A program made the translations under genes and the position numbers. Under the pieces are notes generated by a model that was not told where the DNA came from, did no database searches, and worked only from the letters and a program-made list of their open reading frames with translations. 64,000 nt of DNA from Poa pratensis (lineage: Eukaryota > Streptophyta > Magnoliopsida > Poales > Poaceae): NCBI GenBank assembly GCA_947311845.1, contig CAMZMU010000055.1, positions 23,975,082-24,039,081 of the forward strand. Reading direction: 5' to 3'. Positions 44,714-56,513 of this stretch are shown here, piece by piece (position 1 is the first letter of the stretch; each line of letters opens with the position of its first letter).

Positions 44714-45598
44714 GGATATATCCCAAACATCGTGAGTCGCCATCGGCGGCCGCAACAGAACCAACAAGGGTTCACAGTATCAAGCTGGCCGCTCAGGGCT
44801 CAAACTTCAATTCTGGTCGCCACCTAGGCGCGACCGACCATATGCATCACTTCTGATCGTCACTCAGGTGCGATCGACTCATGTATCAGGAATTAGCCGC
44901 CACCGAGGCGCGGCCGTACCTGTGCATCAAAAACCGGTCGCAATCAGGCGCGACCGAGCAATGTATCATTTCTGGTCGCAATCAGGCGCGATCGACCCAT
45001 GTATCAGGAATTAGCCGCCACCGAGGCGCGGCCGTACCTGTACATCAAAAATCGGCCGCCACTTAGGCACGGCCGTACCTTATGTATCATTTCTGGTCGC
45101 AATCAGGCTCGACCGACCCTGTAATGATTTTGAAATAAAGCCGGCACCCCTACTATCTAGGTGGTTGTCGTTTCGCCTCAAACTACCAATTGAGTTGTGA
45201 GTCTTTCATTTCCTAATCATTGGTTCCTTGGGGGGTGCGGCAGCTTTTTAGCGCGGCCCAACTTGGAATCGCCAAACGAGTGGCATTTATCGTGATTATA
45301 CTCAACCTTACTTGGATGCGACTCGCACTATGCGGCCAAAGTACTGGGGTGTGGCGTCAATCGAGCTTGATTGCCTATCATGGCCGCTCTCGACCCTGAA
45401 CACACATGTTCCTAGGAAATACTGAGCCGCGCGGGGGCCTAAGTAAGGAAAACCGAGACAAATCATAAGGACCAGACCATTGGTCATAACTTGTACTGCT
45501 GAGAGTACTTAATAACCATAAAATATTGTTGCTAACACATCATACCAACAATTATTACAAGCCACTAAGGGCTAAATTTATCATATCATTGTTTTACT
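44714..45598. repeat. E6 spacer with degenerate tandem repeats (main array about 44810-45125)
   Basis: Units such as 'catgtatcaggaattagccg' begin at 44880 and 44998 (period 118 bp). They are built of smaller units of roughly 40 bp alternating GGTCGCAATCAGGCGCGACC and GCCGCCACCGAGGCGCGGCC types. Several units are partly self-complementary (GGTCGC / GCGACC). The rest to 45598 shows no gene. This is where RT and integrase would stand in an autonomous relative. Confidence 0.75.
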
Positions 45599-48500
45599 TC
45601 ATTTTTCCCCAGCTTTTTGCTTATGGGAAGGAGGCACAGGCGGCTTACCAAGCTTGCCAGAAGGAGGAGCCGCGGGTCCGCTTGAAGGCTTATCAGTCGC
45701 GGGCTTGGGGGCTGCGAAGCTGGACACACCTAGAGAGGAGCTCATTTCTTGGGCAGCCACCACGCTGGCTGATGTAGAGGGTAATCTCTCAAACCTACTC
45801 CCATCTGGATGATACTTTCCCAGGAAGGTCGCAAGGTCCACTCCATCCACCAGTTCAGTCGCGTGACCCCGCATGCTCTTCCATGTTGCCGCATACTCCG
45901 AGGATGTCAACTCGGTGCCATCAGTCTTCTTTGGAGGCCTACCTTGCACGACCTTGGCAGCATCAAAGGATGGATCATATGTTTTGGCCAGTGCAAGCAC
46001 ATGAGCCGCGCCAGAGCGAGCCGAAGATTCTTTCCACTCCAAGAAGTACTGAGGCGCTTTGAGCAGCCTCTTCAACAAACCTTCAGCATCAGCGGGGACA
46101 GGTTTGGTAGGCAGAATACAAGCAGATAATACTTTCATGGCATGGCAAACCCTCCGCGCAAACTTGCGGATATACTCCAGCTGTTCCTGAGTGCTACCAT
46201 GCTGCGATCTAGCATCATCACCTATAACATGGCAGACATCAGTTGGCGCAGCCATATGCAAACTAAGAAAGTGAAGGAAAAGTGAAGTTGTGGATTGCAA
46301 AGCATACCAGTCAGTTCCTGGGTCATGATGGAGACCTTAGCATGAACAAGATTATTGGCATCAGATACTTTTGTCAATTTTTTCTTCAGATCGCCAATTT
46401 CCATAGCTTTAAGTCGCGCATCTTCGTTGGCTTCAGCGATGGCATCCTTCTGAGCATTGATCTGGCGATCCTGCTGCTGGATCCTCTCCTGGGACTCCTT
46501 CTCCAACTTTTTTAGCCGCAGCTCGGTGGCCTTGGCTTGTTCAGATAGCTTATAGCTTTCATCAGTAAGATCGCCAATTCTGGCGTCTTTTTTCTTCAGT
46601 TCAGCCTCGCGTTGGAGAAGGAGCTCGCGCAGATTTTCCAGTTCAGCAGGAGCATCCTGTACTTGCTTCTCCAGAGCATGCTTTTCAGCCATCACTGTGT
46701 GCAATTCTTCCTACAAGATTGAAGATTAACACATGAGTAACAGTGGAGAAGTTTGCAATAATTTGCGAGCAGTCACTACAAAGGACAACAATTATAATAA
46801 GTATCAAGTTCCCCTTTGTACCAAAGAAGAAACTCGATCCTTGGGGGCTAGAGACAGATAGATACCTTGTAAGCCGCGGATAATTGGGACAGCGCTTCCC
46901 GAAGCTCTGCGGCCTGTTTGTCACTTGAAGCAACGATGGCTTGCGACAACAGTTCAGTGCGGCTCAAGGATGAGGAAGAGGCAGCCAATTCAAGGCGCAG
47001 CACTGGCGACCGCTGATTTACAGCCGCTGGCGACTCAATCAGCGACGCTTCGACATCCTTTGCCACCTCCTCCGTGTCTTGGGCAACAAGGGGATCAGAC
47101 CCATCTTCCAGAACCACCTCTGGGGCAGCCGTTTCAGGAGCTTGGACAATAGCCAGATCATCAGTCGTGGCCATGCCCTCCACCACGGCAGGGGAAGCCG
47201 CAGGCGCCTTAGGCGGCTCAGTCGCAGCCTCGAGAGTGACTCCCAAGTTAGTCGCAGCTGCAGCATCAGTCGCAACTCTACAAGAACAAGACACTTATAT
47301 AAGAAAAAAGCATACATGCCAGAAGGGAAATGCTATAAGGAAGTTACTAACCCTGGAGCCATCTTCACAGAGGCCATAAGGCCGTCACTTGACGGCGATG
47401 ACTGACCTTGGATCCCTGAGTCTACAATCAGAGGTCTATATGTTAGTAAAAGGAAGAGATTATGCAGTCAAGGCATTGAGGCAGAAAGAATTACCAGATT
47501 GGGGTTCCATGTCTTTTTCAACCGAGGCATTGGTTCTAAGCACACGCCTGGCAACAGCAGGAGTCGCACCCACAGCGGGTCTGCGACGCTTAGCGGCCTC
47601 AGGATTTTCCAAAGCACCAAGCTCTGGCTCCTCCCGGGATAGCCTCTTCGAGATCCTGCGGGGAGTCGGATCGGCCACAGTGGGATGACTCGTAGCTGGC
47701 ACAGGGCTATCACCCTCCTCCAGTTCAGTATCTTCGTCATCTGAAGCCGCAGTGGCAACAGATGGAATGTCAGCAACTTCACTGCCTTCTAAAGCAGGCA
47801 GCAACTTCCTCTTTGCGGCACGCTTGGGAGCAGCAGTGCCCACATCAGCCGCAGGAGCGACCAGTAATTCTCGTCAGCCTGACACAAGAAAAGGAAAATC
47901 TTAGTATCAAAAGGAAGTGCAATTCTGCTACAAGGACAAAAAACTAGAGAGGAAAGGTTACCTCGAAGGGCTTGTTGTTAACACTAAAAGGGGCAAGCCC
48001 CACCTTGTCAAAGGAAATATTCTTCTCCTCCGTCACACGGGAGACGAACTCCATCCAGTCTTCAGGCTCCCAGTCAGCAGCCTTGGCGCGATCAACGTCA
48101 GCAGAAGTGCCAGAGCACTCGAGGAACGACAGTTGACGGGGGCTCACAGGTTGGATAAGCCATTTTGTCCAGCAAGCAAGAAGATCAAGGCCAGTAAGGC
48201 CATGGCCGATCAAGGCACGGACCTTGATCAGCGACTCACTGATGAAGGACATAGAGGAGTCTCGAGGTTTGGATTTCAGTCCCTCAGTGGGCACAAAGAT
48301 TGTGTTGGACCAGGAGGGGAGGCGAGTTTCGCCTTCCGGAGAGGTATCTTGGCAGTAGAAGAAGGATTTTTGCCAAGCCCTGGGTTGATTCGCCAGGGCT
48401 AGCTTGGGAAGACAAGAGTTTCTGTGACGTTGCAGAGAGATGGCGCCGACTTGAACATAGGCGCCACCTTTGGTGACAAGTTTGTTGTTGCAGGTGAAAG

Positions 48501-48873
48501 AAGCCAGCCACAGATCGATGTTGGGGGCTATGCCAAGATAGTCCTCGCACAGCACGTGGAAATTGCTCACTTGGAGCATTGAGTTGGGCCCGATGTCGTG
48601 AAGACGGAGGCCTAGACGTTGCAGAAGATTGCGAAAGAAGGAAGAACCTGGCGGCGTGAATCCACGTTCAACGTGTTCCACGAACATCACCAGTTCGTTG
48701 GGCTTGGGGCGCGGCTCGATTTCATCGCCTGGCGCCCGCTAGATGTTGTCCTCCTTCGGCGGCAGGAAACCAGCTTCGGCGAGATCCGCAAGAGTTTCCT
48801 CCGTCACCCAGGATCCTTCCCAGTTGCAGGAGATCTTGCGCTTATCATCGGATGGCTTTGCCTTGGGTGCCAT
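45599..48873 (-). pseudogene. E6 antisense gene: Transposase_28-like, coiled coil, C-terminal domain (six exons)
   Basis: Exons by splice signals: 48873-47962, 47878-47495, 47421-47352, 47277-46866, 46710-46308 and 46221-45599, with intron phases 0,1,2,0,1. The start MAPKAKPSDDKRK is followed by a domain like that of E4 and E5 (RAPGDEIEPRPKPNELVMF, LRLHDIGPNS, FHVLCEDYLGIAPN, FFYCQDT). Exon 2 is basic and acidic in blocks (PKRAAKRK, SDDEDTELEEGD). Exon 5 is a long coiled coil (LQREAELKKKDARIGDLTDE). Exon 6 is the C-terminal domain with a Pro/Lys tail. Two lesions: TAG at 48739-48741, and one missing base near the start of exon 2. All later exons join in frame. Function is unknown. Confidence 0.82.
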
Positions 48874-48983
48874 TGCGAGAAAAGATTAGATCGGAGGCTA
48901 AAGTTCGATTGAGGAAGACGGCGGCGCGGCTAGGAATGAAGGAAGAGCAAAGGCAAGTGAATATTGACCTAGGCCGCCGCAGC

Positions 48984-48989
48984 TTATAA
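48984..48989 (-). promoter_or_regulatory. TATA-like box of the E6 antisense gene
   Basis: On the minus strand GTTATAAGC lies about 110 nt upstream of the ATG at 48873. Its position matches the boxes in E4 and E5. Confidence 0.45.
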
Positions 48990-49217
48990 CTAGGATGCCC
49001 GAATTCAGCGGAACAATTTGCGCCCGCGGAATGAGGAACGGTCCGCAATTGGAGGAAACAGAATATTTCAGATAAGGAAGATGAGTCGCGCAAATGAGTC
49101 ACGGCTTTGAATCGCATCAGTCAGAGATTGGTCAGAACGCTCACAGTGCAGCTCCACAATCGCTTCAAGCAACCAGAGGATCTTCACCGTGAAGTCCTAA
49201 CCAATCTTGGGGGCTAA

Positions 49218-49243
49218 TGTCGGGGGAATACTTTATGGATTAA
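49218..49243 (+). repeat. E6 right LTR, first 26 bp (split by E7)
   Basis: TGTCGGGGGAATACTTTATG and onward match the start of the left LTR. The LTR is interrupted after ATTAA by E7 and continues at 58065. Confidence 0.95.
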
Positions 49244-50787
49244 TGATGTCTACGCACGCTTCTATTCTTGTAGACAGTGTTGGGCCTCCAAGTGCAGAGG
49301 TTTGTAGAACAGCAGCAAGTTTTCCTTAAGTGAATCACCCAAGGTTTATCGAACTCAGGGAGGTAGAGGTCAAAGATATCCCTCTCAAGCAACCCTGCAA
49401 TTAAGATACAAGAAGTCTCTTGTGTCCCCAACACACCCAATACACTTGTCAGGTGTATAGGTGCACTAGTTCGGCGAAGAGATATTAAAATACAAGTAAT
49501 ATGGATGATTATAAGTGGTAATTGCAATCTGAAATAAAAATGGCAGCAAGCAAACATGTAGCAGAACTGGTTGTAAACGGTGTTTCAATACTTAGAAACA
49601 AGGCCTAGGGATCATACTTTCAGTAGTGGACACTCTCAACAATAATAATATAATTGAATACATAGATATTTCCTCTTCACTATGCAACTCTGAGTTATTC
49701 TCTCGTTGGATAACGAACACCAATCCACTGCGTAGGGCTATAACAGCACACCTTAAAGTCGCATTCCCATCTAGGGAACCCCACACTGTCAACTTGAGCG
49801 CCCTAAAAGTACTAGACAAACACCGCAATTTCATAAAGACATCCAACGCAAATAATAACTCATGATAAGTATTCCTGTTATCTTTAGCCTAAGAGCCACA
49901 CACGGGGCGCACACTGTCAACTTCGCACCGTGGGACAAAGGTGACTCCGGAGATTACATTAATAAAACCACTTGAGTAGCATATAAGATAATGAAGAGTA
50001 CATCTATGGATTCAACTAGATTACAAAGCTCATGATCACATAAAGATCACACCATGAGAGAGAGAGATAAACCACATAGCTACCGGTAGAGCCCTCAGCC
50101 CCGATGAGAACTACTCCTCCTCATCATGGGAGGCAGCAACGGCGATGAAGATGGCGGTGACGTCGATGGAGATGGCTCCGGGGGCAATTCCCCGTCCCGG
50201 CAAGGTACCGGAACAGGACCTTCTGACCCCCGAAACGAAGTTTCGTGGCGGCGGAGCACGGAGATGTATTCGGGAGTTTCGTCAATTGTGTTAGGGTTTA
50301 CTCCGCGGGGGCTATTTATGGTCCAAAGGGCAGCTCCAGAAGGTTCCCGAGGCCACCACACGTGGCCTCGGCGCGGCCAGATTTAAATCTGGGCCAGCCG
50401 ACTTGTCGGGCCTCTCCAGGCCGCATACGAACTCCGATGGAGATGAACCTTTTGTATAATCGTGCGGCGGAAAATTCCCTGCAACTTTCGCGACTAGACT
50501 TTTTCCATTTGACGTCGTCTTCAGGCCCGAACGTGACGATCTTTGAAAATAGTTTTCAGACAGATTTCTGGAAAGTCCCAATTTGACTCCAACAAGTTTT
50601 CCTTTGCCCAATTTTGATAATTCTACACATCAAAGTGTAAAACAAGAACATTGTGCACTTTGGCAACTATTAGTAGGTTAGTCCAATAAATGTCATAATA
50701 TGATATAAAGTGCATATAAAACATGTGGCAATTGATATAAAACATGCATGGAACATCAAAAATTATAGATACGTTTGAGACGTATCA
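49244..50787 (-). repeat. E7 3' LTR (left in window), 1,544 bp
   Basis: On the minus strand it starts TGATACGTCTCAAACG and ends AGCGTGCGTAGACATCA. A TATA-like CCATAAATAG lies near 50320-50330. The frames seen in the GC-richer part (50095-50586) are duplicated in the other LTR and are not genes. Confidence 0.95.
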
Positions 50788-50825
50788 GCATCCCCAAGCT
50801 TAGTTCCTACTCGTCCTCGAGTAGG
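50788..50825 (-). promoter_or_regulatory. E7 polypurine tract and hairpin
   Basis: On the minus strand CCTACTCG AGGA CGAGTAGG (50806-50825) makes a perfect 8-bp stem with a 4-nt loop. It is followed by AACTAAGCTTGGGGATGC and the LTR. Same loop and arrangement as E3, with a T-A pair replaced by C-G. Confidence 0.72.
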
Positions 50826-53814
50826 TAAACGATAAAACAATAATTTTTGAGTGACATGCTACCAACATAATCTTGATCTAATAATGATGTAATGGCAAGT
50901 GAGCTGAGATCAAATCATTCAAAGCAAATGTCTATAATTGATATTAAATAAGAGATAATAAAGCAAGATAGTTAAACAAGCTAAAAGTTTTCATGAATGA
51001 CGGCCTTTAAGACATGAAACCGTACAAGGTTCATTATAGATGTTTTAAGTATCCAGTGTAGGAGTTCTATCCTTCAATTCCAAGCATCAAGCAATTTTTC
51101 ATAACATAGAGAACGGATCCAGTCAAGTAAAAGTAAACATGAACGTCATGAATCCACTGTTTCGAGGTCTACTCAACCGGTGAGCGTAAGCATTTAGTAT
51201 TGGCACCAGGATGTTATGGCAAAGAGAACGTTAATGGGGGTTTGGAAGGCCAATGGAAGAAAGTCTCACAAAGCTATAAGTGATCATTAGACAAGAGGAA
51301 GTCTTATAATCGAAGCTATGCAAGGAGTAGTGATTGCCATGCAACGGATGCACATAGAGCTATATGTGTATGAAAGCTCTCCAATGGAACTAGTGGGGGT
51401 GCATCCAACTCGGTTGCTCACGAAGACCTAGAGCACTTTTGAGGAAGCTCATCATTGGAATATACAACCCAAGTTCTATAACGTAATATTCCCCACATAG
51501 TTATACTAGTAAAGCATGAAAACTCTCTCAAATGGAGCATAGGTGCTAAACATGAGCACAAATGATGACTATGAATACTGCAAGTGCTAAACATGAGCAC
51601 AACTTTGATAAAGGATAGTAGTGTTGCCCCCCTTTTCTTTATTCTTTTTTTTTCTTTTTTTTTCTTTTTTTTTTTTTTTCTTTTTCTGTTTCACTTTTCG
51701 ATGGCCTCCATGGCTCTTTTCTAGCAGGGGCAACACTCTAATATGATTACAAACTTTTTGGTACAAATAACTCATAATGAACAAAACATGATGTATAAAA
51801 CTGTATGCCTCTGCCAGTGTAGCAGGATGTGCAATGATCTAGCGTAACATGGGTAAACCACACATCAGCTGTATAGAATCATGCAAAGCAATATATAAAT
51901 GATAAATGACAACAAGTCATGTAATGTAAAATGGAAGTTGCATGGCAATATATCTCGGAACAGCTATGGAAATGCTGTGGTAGGTAGGTATGGTGGCTGT
52001 TTTGAGGAAGATGTATGGGTTTATGTGTAGGAGAACAAGAGGAAGTCCTCCCACGGGTTTTGGATGTACTGGCGAAGTATGCACAACTCTCAATGTGAGA
52101 AAAGGGCAATGCACAGCACCGAAGAGGCTAGCAAATTTGGATGGTGGAAGTGCCAAAACCGTAGCTTAACATTAGTCAAAAAGAACTCACAAGTTTATTG
52201 CAAACAACTAGCAGGTTCAACATTAAGCGCATGGTTAACATTTACCCCAAGGAGGGCCGTTCACGGCGGCACAAGTACCCCGTTAGATCCCTCGACCTTC
52301 ACACACAACCTAGTTATTACGAACCACTTTTCAGACATGGAAAGCTATCAAGTCCAACTACACCTTCAACAATTTTAGTAGAGTTTGTAGTACGGTACAA
52401 GCTTAAAGACAATAATCCACTAATGATTTTAACTTAATTAACCAGCAAGCTTTACCATCTATTACTTAATACCTCAAAACGTTTGCAAGGAATCAGGTTA
52501 TCAAAGTTCAATGATCTACAAGATTATGCAAGTTTTCATTATACCACTACCACACGCAACATTTTCTGAACCAACATATTAACCAAGCAACTCTCCAAAC
52601 AAATATAAGTGAAGCAAGAGAGTACTTTCTACAAAAGAACTAATAGCTCTGACAAGAGGTACATGAAAACCAAGAGCTAGAAGCTAAACAGCGCGAAAAT
52701 TGAATACTCAACAGATATAAGTGAAGAACAAGAGTATTCCAAGAAAAAGCGGAGCGTGTCTCTCTCCCAATCAAGAATGTTGTGATCAAGCTTATTGCAA
52801 AAATAAAAGTACAATACTGAAAATAAAAGCACACAGACGCTCCAAGAAAAGCACATATGATGTGAAAGAATTAAAATATAGTTTCACTAGAGATGACCTG
52901 ATAATTTTGCCGATGAAGAAGGGGATGCCTTGGGCATCCCCAAGCTTAGACGCTTGAGTCTTCTTGAAATATGCTGGGGAGATCCATGGGAGCCTCCCCA
53001 AGCTTAAGCTCTTCACTCTTCTTGATCCTATTATATCATCCTTCTCTCTTGACCCTTGAAAACTTCCGTCACACCAAACTCAAAGCAAATCTCATTAGAG
53101 GGTTAGTGCACAATCAAAAACTCACATGTTCTATAAAGACGCAATATGACTTGTTACTTTAAACATTAGCTACTGCCACTGATGTTATGTGAAGCTCTTC
53201 CACCCAAAAAAGAATTTCACTCAACACTAGTAAAAGAGAGAATGCAAAATAAAAAGGCATAATCTGTCTAAAACAGAACAGTCCGCAAAGACGAATTTTT
53301 TCGAGGCACTTACGACGCTCAGATCGAAAAACTTTAACTAACGAAAGATGCATACATATCTGAGGATCACGCACAAAAATTTCAGATTTAAATAATTTTT
53401 CTGTGATTTTACAGAATTAAACGGTGAACAGCAAAATCTGTTCCTGCGCAGAAATCCAAATTAGCATCATCTTCCTATTAGAGGCTACTTGGCACAACAA
53501 TGCAAGAAAATAAAGATACAAAGGCATTGCTACAGAAGTAAACAGCACCTTGACTCAAATAAAAAAAATTGCAGAAAAAAAACAATGGGTTGTCTCCCAC
53601 AAGCGCTTTTCTTTAAAGCCTTTTAGCTAGGCATGATAATTTTGATGATGCTCTCATATGTATAAGAGTGAATATGAAAGAGCATCAAGAAGCAAATATC
53701 AAACACATTTAAGTCTAACCCACTTCCTATGCAAAGGAATCTTGTAAGAAAATAAATCAATAAAGCACAAAGTGACTAGCATAGGAAGGCAAAACAAGTG
53801 CAACATCAAAACTT
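50826..53814. other. E7 non-coding internal region
   Basis: About 3 kb without recognisable protein on either strand. It includes a T-rich tract (about 51640-51690) and two internal copies of the polypurine-like TAAGCTTGGGGA (52937-52948 and 52995-53006 on the plus-strand complement). In an autonomous relative pol would occupy this place. Confidence 0.7.
51637..51692. repeat. Poly(T/C) low-complexity tract
   Basis: Runs of T separated by single C bases. Simple sequence, prone to length change and assembly error. Confidence 0.85.
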
Positions 53815-56255
53815 TCAACATAAAGAGAGGAGACTTAATATTATTGTGATGTATGAATCCATGTCTCCCTCTCTCATAATAACTTCAGTAGCATCATTGA
53901 TAAAATCCACAATATAACCATCACATGAAACATTCTTATCATGACCATATGCATAAAGTATCAATATTTTCCACATAAGCAAAATCCTTCTTATTAATAA
54001 CAATGGGAGTAGGATCATCATAAAGAACTCGAACATGATAGACAAGTTGTATATTAGAGGGATGGTTTTGAGAATCCCTCCATAATTATGACAAGTTTCA
54101 TGAGGATGATTGTAATTATAACCTATGTCATAGTTATCTTTATAATAATTATCAAAGACTGGAGGCATAGTATCATCATAAACAATAGAATAGTTATCTT
54201 CCAAAGTGTGTTCATTTGTAAACATATCATCATCATTTTTACTAGAAGGAGAGGTCTCAAATATATAATCATCATTAGCAAAAGGATTTTCAAAAACATC
54301 ACCAGGAGGAGAGGTTTCAAAATATAATTATTACTAGCAAAAGGATTTTCAAACACCTCATCCCCAAGCTTAATGCTTCCTATATCATCATTGGAAGGAA
54401 CATGGATAGTACTAATAGTATAGCAATTATTAACATCATCATTTTCAGAATTGGAACCCAAAAGATTTTCAATACCAAAAGTAGTGTGCTTTTCCCAATC
54501 ATGATCACTACTATAAGTAACAGGCATAGGATCATCATCGAATTCAGACTCATCAGCAACAACTATAATAGGAGCAATATGCTTAGGGGAAGATACCGTT
54601 TCCTCTCTCCTTTTACTCCTCTTCTTCTTCTTTCCCTCTTTAGGAGGGAGAGGCTTGAAAGGAGGCTTCACCACATACCCTGGTTTATTGTTAGAAACAA
54701 TAGAAGAAGCTTGGGAGGATTCCTCTTTTTCATTAATAAGAGTAAAACAAACATTAGTCCTTTCATATTTTGGTAAAGTCGATCCATCTTTTATAATATT
54801 TTGTATGTAAGTGTTGGCATGGCAATTGTTAGCACAATAGAGATGACATCCATGCAATACGCTATTCATATCAAAAGCACTCATATCTAACGAAGAAGTT
54901 TTTCTTGATAACTCTTCACACCCCAAAAATAATGTAAGTTCATCATGCTGATTAGGAGTGATCATGTTATCACAAAAGTCTTCCGCAATATCCTTATTAG
55001 AACCTGAGCATTGGAATTCGAAGTGACCCTTTTTATAGCAAAGTTCACAAATAAAAGGATAGAGGGCACAAACTTTTTCAGCAAGATCATTTAGAGCCCT
55101 GTGCCACATTCTAGTTTTTTCATTCCTATGATGGATACAATAATCTTCTTCGATTTGATTCTTTTCACAAGGTCTAAGTGCTCCACAAAAATTAACATGC
55201 TTATAAGAAATAGTATTTTCAGAAGTTTGAGCATGTTTATTGCAATCATTAGTAACAATTTCATTTTCCATGCAAGTGTCTTTGAAAGGTTCATGATACA
55301 TGTCCCAATTTTCTTTAGGAACATTAATATGAGAAGCAAAGGCTCTACAATAATCAACAATAATTTGAGAATCAAGACCATATTTAGCACTAAGCTCATG
55401 AAAACTAGCAGTTTCAGCGAAAGACTTAATGCAATCATACTCATAGTTTATACCTGATTCTTTACCTTTGTCGTTCTCCCAATCTTCAGTATTGCCTTGA
55501 ATTGTTTCAAGAAGATCCCATTTAGCTTCAACCTTCTTACTTGTGAAAGAACCCTCTGAACAGGCATCTAGATAATCCTTGTAATGACCTGAAAGCCTTG
55601 CATAAAAATTAGTAACAATTATTTCCTCAGGAAGCCCATGGTTAGGACATTTGAGTATTAATGTTTTCAGTCTTTCCCAAGCTTGAGCAATGCTTTCTCC
55701 ATCACGAGGACAAAAATTATAAATGTAATTCCTATCTAAATGCATTTCATAAGGAGGATAAAATTTAGAGTCAAAGAGAAATTCAAGCTCCTTCCACTCC
55801 GAATGATGAGGATCATCCAGTAGATCATACCACTCCCTAGCTTTGTCCTTAAGTGACAATGGAAATAATTTCTTCATGGCATTTTCCCTTGATAAACCTG
55901 CAACCTTAAACAACTCACAAAGTTCTGTAAGTTTCAACAAGTGATCACGTGGATGGACTGTTCCATCCCCTGCATAACGTTCATCCATAACCTTTTCAAC
56001 AATTTCCATAGGTATTTCAAAAGGAATACTTTCAGTAGGTGGATTTAGAATATCACAAGCATCATTAGAATTATCACATATGGGAGACAAAGTATTATCA
56101 AAGCAAATTTTCTCCTCCAAAGCTGGGGAACTAAAAAGATCATTTTCAAAACTAGCTTCCCCAAGCTTAGACTTTTCCATAGCATTAGCAATAATGGTGT
56201 TCAAAGAATTCATGCTAATAACATTGCTACCACTATTATGCAAACAAACTTCCAT
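53815..56255 (-). pseudogene. E7 gag (710 codons open, C-terminal end frameshifted)
   Basis: The frame starts at 56255 (MEVCLHNSG), about 230 nt after the primer site. The retrotrans_gag core includes RDHLLKLTELCELFKVAGLS, AREWYDLLDDPHHSEW, ESIAQAWERLKTLIL, HGLPEEIIVTNFYARLS and LDACSEGSFTSK. A CCHC knuckle CELCYKKGHFEFQC lies near 55050. The frame stays open to 54123, but the expected acidic tail moves to another frame near 54320 and can be read on to 53815. KLG(E/D)xxFEN occurs twice, encoded by the polypurine-like motif. The long intact core suggests recent activity or trans-mobilisation. Confidence 0.87.
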
Positions 56256-56485
56256 AGGTTTTTAATTTTCTCTTCAAAAGCATCATGTCCTAATTCAATA
56301 TAAAGTTCATAAAGATCTCTAATTTTTTTGTTGTTTTCCATTAAGCCTAACTAGTGAAATAAAAACAAGAAACAAAAAGATATAATTGCAGAATCTAAAG
56401 GAAATACCTTCGAGCACTCACACGTCAGCAACAGTGCTAGAAAATAGCTAAGTAGCTGGAGGATGTGAGTACCTTTTACCTTACC

Positions 56486-56503
56486 TCCCCGGCAACGGCG
56501 CCA
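56486..56503 (-). other. E7 primer-binding site (tRNA-Asp type)
   Basis: Minus-strand TGGCGCCGTTGCCGGGGA, fully complementary to the 3' end of plant tRNA-Asp. It lies 10 bases from the LTR boundary. Confidence 0.88.
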
Positions 56504-56513
56504 GAAAATAGCT

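Noticed and set aside
44810..45125. Direct repeats that might suggest a CRISPR-like array
   Set aside because: Units are variable, there are no unique spacers, the context is a plant retrotransposon, and no cas gene exists.
50095..50611. Open frames in the E7 LTR, repeated at 57372-57882
   Set aside because: They duplicate because the LTR is duplicated; indels between the copies change the frames, so there is no coding constraint.
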